DNA from: Chloroflexota bacterium
GTDB lineage: Bacteria > Chloroflexota > Dehalococcoidia > Lucifugimonadales > GCA-2722455
Length of the DNA: 39,843 nt
Assembly (NCBI GenBank): GCA_002722455.1
Contig: PBMB01000009.1
Span: 4,676 to 44,518 of the forward strand
Direction: 5' to 3'
Position 1 is the stretch's first letter. Each line of letters opens with the position of its first letter. The position numbers were made by a program, and so were the translations under genes. Shown here one piece after another: positions 16,200 through 23,435 of the stretch. The notes below the pieces were generated by a model, which saw nothing but the letters and a program-made list of their open reading frames with translations, had not been told where the DNA came from and made no database searches.

Positions 16200-16235
16200 A
16201 ATTCCTCCTAATTAAGAAAAATATATACCTATAAG

Positions 16236-16265
16236 AATTTATCAAAACCTATATTCCTAGGTCAA
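16236..16265 (-). promoter_or_regulatory. Possible promoter of the coxII operon
   Basis: On the minus strand TTGACC (16260-16265) is followed after 18 bp by TAAATT (16236-16241). This is 37 bp before the proposed coxII start, in the 96-bp gap after ctaB. The -10 is weak (4/6), so read-through from ctaB is an alternative. Confidence 0.35.
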
Positions 16266-16295
16266 TAGCTATGCAGACTTTTATAATGATTAAAT

Positions 16296-17165
16296 TTAAT
16301 TGTTTAAGATTACATCAATGATCATTGCCAAAAAAAGTAAAGCTAAATAAAGCATAGAATAGATATAACCCAAGACAATCACACGCTTAGATGAACTGAT
16401 ATTGATATATATACTTAATACCAGATAAATCATTCCTAGTATCAATGCTGAATATAAATAAAACCATCCTACAGTTGGCAGTACAAAAAATAATGATGTT
16501 AATGCAATTAGTAAAATTGTATATAAGAGTATATGCATCTTTGTAGAAGTTACACCTGCAACAACTGGTAGCATTGGTATATTAGCCTCAGCATAATCAT
16601 TTTTAAGTAATAAGCTTAGGGCCCAAAAATGTGGTGGTGTCCAAAAAAACACTATCGCAAAAAGATATAATGCTGATAATTCTACATTTCCTGTAACTGC
16701 AGCCCATCCAATCACTGGAGGCATAGCTCCAGCAGCTCCTCCTATAACAATATTTTGCGGAGTCCTTCTTTTCAATGCTATCGTATAAATGAATACATAT
16801 ATCAAAGTTGCAATCATTGTTAAAATAGCTGCAAGATAATTTGTAAAAATCAGCATGATTAGAAAAGATATAACATTCAATGTTATTCCAAAAATCAAAG
16901 CATTCATCGGATTAACCCTGCCACTAGCAACCGGTCTATTTCGAGTCCTTGTCATTTTAAAATCAATATCTTTTTCTAAATAATGATTAATTGCCTGTGC
17001 TCCACCTGCAGCCAAAGACCCACCCAATACAACACAAAACATTATAGAAAAATCTGGCAATCCTTTTTGAGCCAAAAACATACCAGAAACAGCCACTACC
17101 AACAATAATGGAATTACTCTAGGTTTGGTTAATAAAAAATAATCTTTTAATATTTGCTTATTCAT
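16296..17165 (-). CDS. ctaB: Protoheme IX farnesyltransferase (heme O synthase)
   Basis: CtaB/CyoE adds a farnesyl group to heme B to make heme O, the precursor of heme A. The 289-residue polytopic protein has the UbiA-family prenyl-diphosphate motif NHYLEKDIDFKMTRTRNRP (about residues 60-78). It also has the second conserved loop, FFWTPPHFWALSLLLKNDYAEANIPMLPV (in part), and about nine membrane helices. No Shine-Dalgarno is evident before the ATG. It follows ctaA by 35 bp and precedes the oxidase structural genes, so heme supply and enzyme are encoded together. Confidence 0.95.
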   Translation of the reverse strand: MNKQILKDYFLLTKPRVIPLLLVVAVSGMFLAQKGLPDFSIMFCVVLGGSLAAGGAQAINHYLEKDIDFKMTRTRNRPVASGRVNPMNALIFGITLNVISFLIMLIFTNYLAAILTMIATLIYVFIYTIALKRRTPQNIVIGGAAGAMPPVIGWAAVTGNVELSALYLFAIVFFWTPPHFWALSLLLKNDYAEANIPMLPVVAGVTSTKMHILLYTILLIALTSLFFVLPTVGWFYLYSALILGMIYLVLSIYINISSSKRVIVLGYIYSMLYLALLFLAMIIDVILNN

Positions 17166-17200
17166 ATATTTTTATTGTAAACCCCATCAATAACAAACAT

Positions 17201-18100
17201 TTACTCGATTTGTGTTTTTTGAATTGGGAAAAATATATAAGCTGCAGAAATCAAAGCACCCCAAAAAATGGTAGCAATAGCTAAATGAATTACTCTAAAA
17301 TATAACTGGAATCCTGTCCAAACCATTATTGCACCAATTAAAATTTGTAACACGAAAACAAATCCTATCACAAACACCAATATATTAATATTTCTTATAT
17401 CTCTATAGTGTTTTAATAAATAAAAAAGTAAGAATCCTATAAAGATTGCCAGACACAATACAACTAACCTATGAAACATATGTATTACATAAGGCATTTC
17501 GAATAACCCACTAAATCCATTGCATAAAGGCCATCCAGAACAAACTGAACCATAACCTTCTGAAACCATATACGCTCCAGATAAAATCACAAAAAAAGCA
17601 AAAATTAATGAGAAAACAAATAGATGCCTTACATTTAAAATCTTTTTTATTACTATATTTTTATAATTTCTTGTGGAAAAATCCCATGAATAAATGCTTG
17701 ATAAAACCAAACTTGCAATCAACAACTCTGCAATAGATAAATGAGTTACAACAATTAAACCTTCTAATTCAGTCCATACTGTAATAGCTCCAAAAATCGC
17801 AGCTAGTAAAACCAATATTCCTGCAACACAAATCCAGTAAAAAGATACTCGTAGTAAATCTCTCTTAAACCACAAAAACCCTAATGTAATAAACGTTACT
17901 AAACCCAAAACACTCCCAGATAATCTATGTGCATACTCAATTATAGAATCAAACCTCAACGGCGGAATCCAATTACCATAACATGTTGGCCAATCTGGAC
18001 ATCCTAACCCTGAACCCGTAACTCTAACTGTAATCCCCAAAACTACCTGGACTAAAGCTAAAATAATTGTAGCAATTAATAATAATCGTATCGTTTTCAA
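17201..18100 (-). CDS. ctaA: Heme A synthase (CtaA/Cox15)
   Basis: CtaA oxidises the C8 methyl of heme O to a formyl group, giving heme A. The 299 residues form about eight helices in two four-helix halves. Conserved features: GSGLGCPDWPTC with a Cys pair in the first half, EYAHRLSGS (heme-ligand His), VTHLSIAEL (His), VCSGWPLC with the second Cys pair, FHRL and the last IHLAIA His. Two Cys pairs resemble the Bacillus-type enzyme. The start is TTG (TTG AAA ACG); no in-frame ATG precedes it. First gene of the minus-strand heme/oxidase block. Confidence 0.94.
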   Translation of the reverse strand: MKTIRLLLIATIILALVQVVLGITVRVTGSGLGCPDWPTCYGNWIPPLRFDSIIEYAHRLSGSVLGLVTFITLGFLWFKRDLLRVSFYWICVAGILVLLAAIFGAITVWTELEGLIVVTHLSIAELLIASLVLSSIYSWDFSTRNYKNIVIKKILNVRHLFVFSLIFAFFVILSGAYMVSEGYGSVCSGWPLCNGFSGLFEMPYVIHMFHRLVVLCLAIFIGFLLFYLLKHYRDIRNINILVFVIGFVFVLQILIGAIMVWTGFQLYFRVIHLAIATIFWGALISAAYIFFPIQKTQIE

Positions 18101-18262
18101 TCAAATCACTTCATGTCATTACTAATATTAATAATATATTAAATTCTAGTAGAATGGTAAGTTTATTATTACAAAACACAAGGTAGAAAAACCTGAATTC
18201 ATCCAATATAAAATCCTACACAATTACACTTTTTATGATATTATTTTCTTTATATTCCCTAT

Positions 18263-18291
18263 TTGATAGGTATTAATTACAGCAATATGTA
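18263..18291 (+). promoter_or_regulatory. Possible promoter of tRNA-Lys
   Basis: TTGATA (18263-18268, 5/6) is followed after 17 bp by TATGTA (18286-18291, weak). The expected start near 18298 is 10 nt before the tRNA. The position is convincing; the -10 is poor. The rest of 18101-18307 is AT-rich with no gene. Confidence 0.4.
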
Positions 18292-18307
18292 ACCACATTC
18301 AAAATTC

Positions 18308-18380
18308 GGCCCGCTAGCTCAATTGGCAGAGCAATTGACTCTTAATCAATAGGTTCTCGGTTCAAGTCCGAGGCGGGTCA
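18308..18380 (+). tRNA. tRNA-Lys (anticodon CTT)
   Basis: A 73-nt cloverleaf. The acceptor GGCCCGC (18308-18314) pairs with GCGGGTC (18373-18379) with one G-U. The D-arm is TAGCTCAATTGGCAGAGCA. The anticodon stem ATTGA/TCAAT encloses loop CTCTTAA, giving anticodon CTT (Lys, codon AAG). The T-arm is CTCGG-TTCAAGT-CCGAG. The discriminator is A18380. CCA is not encoded. A short hairpin follows. Confidence 0.95.
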
Positions 18381-18386
18381 CACTTA

Positions 18387-18408
18387 ATGACAGGTATCTG
18401 TCATCTTT
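18387..18408 (+). terminator. Hairpin after tRNA-Lys, likely terminator
   Basis: ATGACAG (18387-18393), loop GTAT, CTGTCAT (18398-18404) is a perfect 7-bp stem, followed by CTTT. It lies 6 nt beyond the tRNA and is the natural place for 3'-end formation. The T run is short, so strength is uncertain. Confidence 0.5.
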
Positions 18409-18412
18409 CATA

Positions 18413-18486
18413 TCTGAATGTGTATAATTACGAATCTGAATGTGTATAATTACGAATCTGAATGTGTATAATTACGAATCCGAATG
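18413..18486. repeat. 22-bp tandem repeat, 3 copies plus partial fourth
   Basis: Three identical 22-bp units begin at 18413, 18435 and 18457. A fourth breaks off after TCCGAATG (18479-18486). Each unit contains TCTGAATG, then TGTATAATT, then ACGAA, so a TATAAT hexamer recurs every 22 bp on the plus strand. The array lies between the tRNA hairpin and the 3' end of the sialidase-like gene. The last five codons and the stop of that gene are built from repeat sequence. Confidence 0.95.
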
Positions 18487-19749
18487 CCAAAGTTCACCGC
18501 TCTGAGAAAACTTTCGAAAGTCCTCTACTCTACCGAATGTAATACGATTGGCGTCATGGTAGTTGGGGGCGTCCTTGTAGGCCGTACGAACCACGTAAAT
18601 TATGTCATCACCGTCGAACTGCCAGTCAGCGTACTGAAATCCTGTCTTCAAGGTAGATTCCTCTGGTGTCTTCTCGTGCCGATCTTCCATTAACACCTTG
18701 TGCCTGATCCAGGAAGACAGATCCTCCGAACTAAATAAACTCAGTATATTCCTGTGAACCCTGGGAGGACCGGTAAACATATCGTTAGCAATAAGCCAGT
18801 AACGACCCCCAATGTCATCTCTGAAAATAGTGAATTTGGTCATAGCACCTGGCAAATCAACACACCACCGCTCCGGGTCATTAACGAGGTGTCGGCCCTC
18901 ATTCTCGATTTTCAGAAAAGCTGCCTTATCAATAGCATATTTGGTTTTACCAGACATGTAACTTTCCCGTCGAGCATCCCCATCGAGCTCTGGCTGAAGC
19001 CTCATTACGCTGCACATCTGACCGTCGCTGTCCACGACGATATTACCTTCCATCCATCCGTCGACCCTGCCAGCAGGATCCCCGGGAAACACGACCTCGT
19101 TACTTTTACGCCAACTCGAAGCCTTCAGTAGGTCTGAATCTTCGTCAGCTGAGAGGACAAACGCTCGCAATCCTTTCGGCCAGTGCCACGGATCGTTGTT
19201 TTCGTATGCTGTGTATAGTCGACCCTCAAATTTCAGAACGTTACTTGGCACATGATGATAATTCGGTGGTTCATATGCTTTCCCGGCCCGAAATAAGAAC
19301 CCACTATCCTCGTCCACCGGATTAGTCCAGGTCGACCCCTTATCATCTGACCTTCGAATAACTAAGCTCCCATACTCATACAAATTACTGATCAAGTAGG
19401 CAGATCCTCTATTTACAAACAGTTTACCTCCTGTGGATCCTTTGATATCACCAGTTAGCTCCCACGTCAGTCCATCGTCAGCCGAGCGGTATACGCTTGT
19501 GATGTATTGATCCAGTTTCAAATCCGTGATGTCTTCGTGATGGGATAGGGCTTCTGGAAGCCCTTCAGTTTCTCGGTACCCTCGTTTATCCTTATTTTCT
19601 GTTTTCGGAAAATCCCCTCTCCATTGATAATCGTGCGAAGCCAAAAGTTCACCGGTATCGAGTTTCACCATACTTGGACTAGCAAGGTTGAAGCCAGTTG
19701 CTGGATCTTGGTATTTGATTTGGCTGATCCATGGATTAGTTAATTCCAT
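18472..19749 (-). CDS. Sialidase-like (BNR/Asp-box) beta-propeller, GC-rich, likely transferred
   Basis: A 425-residue protein with two clear Asp boxes, SADDGLTW (89-96) and SDDKGSTW (134-141), and repeated propeller-like strands. These are typical of the sialidase / BNR-repeat superfamily of exo-glycosidases. There is no signal peptide, so it is probably cytoplasmic. I cannot identify a full sialidase active site (Arg triad, Tyr/Glu pair), so the substrate is open. Its G+C is far above its neighbours: 31/60 and 35/60 in two 60-base lines counted (18541, 19021), against 18/60 in the adjacent PIG-L gene (20401). It follows the PIG-L gene by 13 bp on the same strand with an AAGGA ribosome site. 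The C-terminus runs into the tandem repeat. Confidence 0.75.
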   Translation of the reverse strand: MELTNPWISQIKYQDPATGFNLASPSMVKLDTGELLASHDYQWRGDFPKTENKDKRGYRETEGLPEALSHHEDITDLKLDQYITSVYRSADDGLTWELTGDIKGSTGGKLFVNRGSAYLISNLYEYGSLVIRRSDDKGSTWTNPVDEDSGFLFRAGKAYEPPNYHHVPSNVLKFEGRLYTAYENNDPWHWPKGLRAFVLSADEDSDLLKASSWRKSNEVVFPGDPAGRVDGWMEGNIVVDSDGQMCSVMRLQPELDGDARRESYMSGKTKYAIDKAAFLKIENEGRHLVNDPERWCVDLPGAMTKFTIFRDDIGGRYWLIANDMFTGPPRVHRNILSLFSSEDLSSWIRHKVLMEDRHEKTPEESTLKTGFQYADWQFDGDDIIYVVRTAYKDAPNYHDANRITFGRVEDFRKFSQSGELWHSDS

Positions 19750-19762
19750 ATTTAACTGTCCT

Positions 19763-20656
19763 TTATAACCTTAATCTATTTGCACTATCTGGAGTACCAG
19801 AAGGGATCTTAGAAGCACTCAAAGGAGCACCTGGTACCACCGTCGGTTTCCAATTAAAGCCTATAACAGTTTCTGGCATAGGAAGGCTATTATATCTAAT
19901 ACCACTCGGTCTTAAGAAAGGCTCAGCATAAGCACTGCCAGCAATCATACCCCATCTACCATCACGAGATTCAATTATCCAACGAGCTGTATCTCCTTGA
20001 TATCCCTGACTTACAAGTTGATCTATTGCATGAACTTTCTTTTCAATTACAGAAGTTGTATCTACCCAAACATCCGGAACAATTCCAGGAGTAAAATTAC
20101 TGTTTCCGTTTACCTCCTCTCCACCATTGATAGTATAAAATATCTGTTTAACACCTTTATATCCATCAACTCCATCAAAAATTTGATGTCGATTACGTGC
20201 AACTTCTATTGCTTTAGCAACAATTTTTGCTGTCATTGGGTGGTCGTTATGTGTCATGCCAAAATCAGTAGGCATTCTTGTAACTACTATATCTGGTTTA
20301 ATTTTAAGTATTAACTTTGCCATTTCCATGACTTTATCATGGTCAAAATAAATCTCACAATCAGTCCATTCCAATAAAACTAATTCCACGCCAAGTATTT
20401 CTGCTATTCGTTCAGTTTCTCTTTTTTTAAAATCTCTGTACATTTCAGCATCTAAATTAGCGAAATCAGGATCTCTTTCTTTTTCTGGTTTTTTTTCTTG
20501 ATCAAAGAGCCAATGCATATGATGTCGATCTCCATAAGAAACAACAACACTAGTAACATTATCACCTTTTTCTAGATGTAACGCAGCAGTTCCTGATGCG
20601 TCACATGCAAAATCTGCTGGATGTGCATGAACCATCATAATATTTAATTTTGTCAT
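19763..20656 (-). CDS. PIG-L (LmbE-like) family zinc hydrolase, variant active site
   Basis: PIG-L family enzymes use one zinc, mostly to remove N-acetyl groups from sugars; the family also includes GalB-type 4-oxalomesaconate hydratases. The 297 residues show the fold's marks: MMVHAHPADF at the N-terminus (zinc ligands H12 and D15) and THNDHP (H136-N-D-H139) with the third zinc ligand. The usual AHPDD motif is AHPAD here, so the first Asp, the general base of the deacetylases, is Ala14. This resembles hydratase-type members more than deacetylases. The long C-terminal part (about 190-297) is not one I recognise. It lies between an SDR gene (38 bp upstream) and the sialidase-like gene. Confidence 0.85.
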   Translation of the reverse strand: MTKLNIMMVHAHPADFACDASGTAALHLEKGDNVTSVVVSYGDRHHMHWLFDQEKKPEKERDPDFANLDAEMYRDFKKRETERIAEILGVELVLLEWTDCEIYFDHDKVMEMAKLILKIKPDIVVTRMPTDFGMTHNDHPMTAKIVAKAIEVARNRHQIFDGVDGYKGVKQIFYTINGGEEVNGNSNFTPGIVPDVWVDTTSVIEKKVHAIDQLVSQGYQGDTARWIIESRDGRWGMIAGSAYAEPFLRPSGIRYNSLPMPETVIGFNWKPTVVPGAPLSASKIPSGTPDSANRLRL

Positions 20657-20694
20657 ATTTATCTCCTCAAATTTAAATTAGTAAAAACGTTATC

Positions 20695-21465
20695 CTAAGA
20701 AGCAACTTTCCCCCCATCAATAACTAACTCAGCACCAGTCACAAATGAAGCTTCATCCGATGCTAAATATAGTATTCCGTATCCTATCTCTTCGACTTTA
20801 GCAAGCCTTCCCATAGGAACAGTAGCAAGTTTTGGATTTAATATATTAGGGTCTGAAAAAGCATCTACTGATAATGGAGTTAATGCCCAACCAGGATGAA
20901 CAGAATTAACGCGAATACCTTTATCAGCGTACATCACTGCAACAGACTTAGTAAAAGAATGTATAGCACCCTTGGCAGCTGAGTATATACTATCTCCACG
21001 ACTTCCAATAATACTAAAAATCGAAGAAACATTAACTATAGAACCAGATCTGGCATTTAACATTTCACGTATTGCATACTTGGTACCAAGGAATGTACCT
21101 TTTGCCATTACATCGAATTGCCAATCCCAATCATCTTGAGTTAAATCTTCAACAGGATTACCTGCTCCAACCCCTGCGTTATTTACCAATATATCCAATT
21201 TGCCAAATTTTGAAACAGTCTTTTTAATAGCTTGGTTCCAATCATCTTCTTTAGTGACATCAAGATGAATATACATTGCTTCTGTACCTTGCTCACACAT
21301 TTGAGCAGCAGTTCTTTCTCCTATATCATCTTTTATATCCACGATAACAACTTTCGCTCCCTCACGAGCAAATAATCTAGCTGTAGCTCCACCATAACCC
21401 ATCAATTCTCCCTCTAATCCTGTTGCAGCTCCTGTAATAATTGCTACCTTATCCTTAAGCCTCAT
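20695..21465 (-). CDS. SDR-family oxidoreductase with enlarged cofactor loop
   Basis: Short-chain dehydrogenases reduce or oxidise carbonyls and alcohols with NAD(P). From ATG 21465 (AGGAGGT 5-6 nt upstream; a start nine codons earlier lacks a ribosome site) the protein has 256 residues. It keeps the classical core: NNAGVG, catalytic Ser in VNVSSIFS, YSAAK (Tyr, Lys) and the GAELVIDGG end. The glycine-rich loop is odd. TGAATGLEGELMGYGGATARL stands (in part) where TGxxxGIGxATA is expected, an insertion of about six residues. An acidic residue after the second strand (VVIVDIKDD) suggests NAD(H). First gene of the SDR / PIG-L / sialidase run; the substrate is unknown. Confidence 0.88.
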   Translation of the reverse strand: MRLKDKVAIITGAATGLEGELMGYGGATARLFAREGAKVVIVDIKDDIGERTAAQMCEQGTEAMYIHLDVTKEDDWNQAIKKTVSKFGKLDILVNNAGVGAGNPVEDLTQDDWDWQFDVMAKGTFLGTKYAIREMLNARSGSIVNVSSIFSIIGSRGDSIYSAAKGAIHSFTKSVAVMYADKGIRVNSVHPGWALTPLSVDAFSDPNILNPKLATVPMGRLAKVEEIGYGILYLASDEASFVTGAELVIDGGKVAS

Positions 21466-21625
21466 AATTACCTCCTTATATTTATTAATCAAATGTACTA
21501 TAGCAAATAGTTATAAAAAAATTAACTTTATTATCTTTTCTATAATGAATACTCTAACCTGTACGACCATTCTTTATTGATCTATACTATTTTCTAAAAA
21601 CAATTAATATAATCGAGTAATTTAT

Positions 21626-22066
21626 ATGAGTTTTTGGTATCGTACTATGGGGCTAGTTTTAAAACTAATCTTTGGTTCTATTGCTATAGGTTCATTAGTA
21701 GGACTCATATTACCATTTATCATAAAACTGTTTAGTTTAGACAAATTATTTGAATTATGGGAACTTCTACTTACCTTGTTAATTATCATTACCATTTTAG
21801 TTCTCTTTATACGATTCCTTACCCACTATCTCAGTCGAATTATTGATATCAAACCACTAATTGATTTCAATTTCAAACAATTTAAATTTCTTATAATTCC
21901 AGGAATATTGACTTGCATAATTCCTATGGGGGGTGGATTATTCGGTGGAACAGGAAATGAACCTATATGGCTATTACTGGTATTAGGAATAGTAGGCAGC
22001 CTTTTTTGGAGCCTACCTTTAATTTTATGGATTCTTATATCGTCATTATTTAAACGAATAAAATAG
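21626..22066 (+). CDS. Hypothetical four-helix membrane protein
   Basis: I do not recognise this 146-residue protein. Four hydrophobic segments can be read (about residues 9-33, 41-64, 88-105, 113-140). The loop MGGGLFGGTGNEP between helices 3 and 4 is glycine-rich. The ATG lacks a strong Shine-Dalgarno. A TATAAT at 21608-21613 lies only 13 bp before the ATG, so a very short leader is possible; TATACT at 21583-21588 is an alternative -10. It is monocistronic, divergent from the SDR gene and convergent with the phosphoesterase gene (11 bp between stops). The coding assignment rests on the clean membrane-protein composition and uninterrupted frame. Confidence 0.6.
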   Translation: MSFWYRTMGLVLKLIFGSIAIGSLVGLILPFIIKLFSLDKLFELWELLLTLLIIITILVLFIRFLTHYLSRIIDIKPLIDFNFKQFKFLIIPGILTCIIPMGGGLFGGTGNEPIWLLLVLGIVGSLFWSLPLILWILISSLFKRIK

Positions 22067-22077
22067 AATTCAATTTA

Positions 22078-22908
22078 TCAAATTTTTTCAATATCAATTC
22101 GTTCTGGTACTTGATCAAACCCAAAATATTTATGCGAGATAACTCCATCTTTAATATGAACTATTCTTAATCCAGATGGATCATCACCCAAAGGAAATCC
22201 TACTGCACTAGTAGTTATAACTTGTAATCTTCCATCAGAGGCCTCGTTATTACGATGCCAGTGTCCTGAAAAAACTGTATTAACTGAATATTTTTCAAAT
22301 TGTTCGAGTAAAAACAATCGACGCTCACGAGGCAGTACGAAATGACCATCCTCTTCATCTGAACTACTTCCAAACAATGGGTGATGCATGAACGCTATAA
22401 TTTCTTTAGAATTCTTTGCAGATTCCAGGTCCATACTAATAAATTTCTTTTGGTTTTCCCATTCATTTGGCACTAAAAGAGGATCAAAGATAGTAGCACT
22501 ATTTAACCCCAAGAAATGAACATCTTGATGGTCAAAAGAATAATTGTCAGCTCCAAAACGATCCCGATAAAGTCCAATTAGATTATGCGTTGGTTGCTCA
22601 CCAACGTCACAATTACCAGGCAAAAGATACATAGGAATTTCTTCATTAAGTGTCTCCGAGATCCTTGTAAATTCCTGATATTGGTCAAGATTAAGAGGAT
22701 CCTGTATTAAATCTCCTGTAATTACAACAAATGCAGGATTTAATCTATTAGATATATCTATAGCTTGTTGATAAAGATGAGTTTCGGGGAATCCATCACC
22801 AGGTGGTTTGCCTAACAGTTCTATGACTCTTGGATTTTTATATTTTTTATATGCATGTGCAAATAACCCAATCTGAGGGTCAGACATTTGAATGAAAAAA
22901 AAACTCAT
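22078..22908 (-). CDS. Calcineurin-like metallophosphoesterase (CPPED1-like)
   Basis: This 276-residue protein has all metal-binding blocks of the class III phosphoesterases: MSDPQIG (D10; DxQ in place of DxH), VVITGDLIQDP (GDxx), LPGNCDVGE (GNxD-like, with C between N and D), AFMHHPLF (H) and VFSGHWHRN (GHxH). DPQ in the first motif is typical of CPPED1/CSTP1-related proteins and separates it from cAMP phosphodiesterase CpdA. It may act on phosphoproteins or small phosphoesters; this cannot be decided here. No signal peptide, so cytoplasmic. A GTGAGGAT-type ribosome site precedes the ATG. It follows the GYD gene by 46 bp on the same strand. Confidence 0.87.
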   Translation of the reverse strand: MSFFFIQMSDPQIGLFAHAYKKYKNPRVIELLGKPPGDGFPETHLYQQAIDISNRLNPAFVVITGDLIQDPLNLDQYQEFTRISETLNEEIPMYLLPGNCDVGEQPTHNLIGLYRDRFGADNYSFDHQDVHFLGLNSATIFDPLLVPNEWENQKKFISMDLESAKNSKEIIAFMHHPLFGSSSDEEDGHFVLPRERRLFLLEQFEKYSVNTVFSGHWHRNNEASDGRLQVITTSAVGFPLGDDPSGLRIVHIKDGVISHKYFGFDQVPERIDIEKI

Positions 22909-22954
22909 ATCCTCACACCTTAATTATCAATTTATAAAAAACATCTAAAACGAA

Positions 22955-23284
22955 CTAATTTGCTGTTGGAGGAGAATAATTAACACTACCAGCAGCTTTT
23001 AACGCATCGATGCCTTCTTCAATTGCCATAAGTGCAGTAGTTTTCATTTGAGAAATAGCTCCTGAACCAGCAACTGTCATAAGAACAGAAGCAATAGTTT
23101 TCTCATCCGGAGCGGAAAAAATAATTACTAAATCATACTCACCAAAAGCAAAAAATGCTTGAATAATTTCAACACCATGACCATCCAACATAGGACGAAG
23201 TTTTTCAAATCTATTTTCAGGATTTTTTATTTGAGCCATCCAGGCTTCAGAAGAATAAGAGGCTTGCGTTAGATAATATGACAT
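22955..23284 (-). CDS. GYD-domain protein
   Basis: GYD proteins are small ferredoxin-fold proteins of unknown function, named for a conserved Gly-Tyr-Asp. This one has 109 residues. The core shows YLTQASYSSEAWMAQIKNPENR, then FFAFGEYDLVIIFSAPD (GEYD, about residues 47-50), then VAGSGAISQMKTTALM. All follow the family pattern. An AGGAGT ribosome site lies 8-9 nt before the ATG. The last residues (SVNYSPPTAN) look disordered. The likely unit is a dimer or hexamer by analogy with related alpha-beta barrel dimers, which is family knowledge only. It may be co-transcribed with the phosphoesterase. Confidence 0.85.
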   Translation of the reverse strand: MSYYLTQASYSSEAWMAQIKNPENRFEKLRPMLDGHGVEIIQAFFAFGEYDLVIIFSAPDEKTIASVLMTVAGSGAISQMKTTALMAIEEGIDALKAAGSVNYSPPTAN

Positions 23285-23435
23285 TCGTATACTCCTTTTA
23301 TTGAATTTTGTAAGAAATAAGAACTAAAATCCTAATAAATATAAAATTTAGATATCAATTGAGGATACTGTATATATAAGTAACTGTAAATACAATAATG
23401 ATCGGATACAATCTAAACAATATAACAATTTTTAA

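Noticed and set aside
18413-18486. CRISPR array
   Set aside because: Units are directly adjacent without spacers, only three copies, and no cas genes are near.
18308-19749. Classical tRNA-targeted integrative island
   Set aside because: I see no duplicate of the tRNA 3' end on the far side and no integrase; only one gene is atypical.
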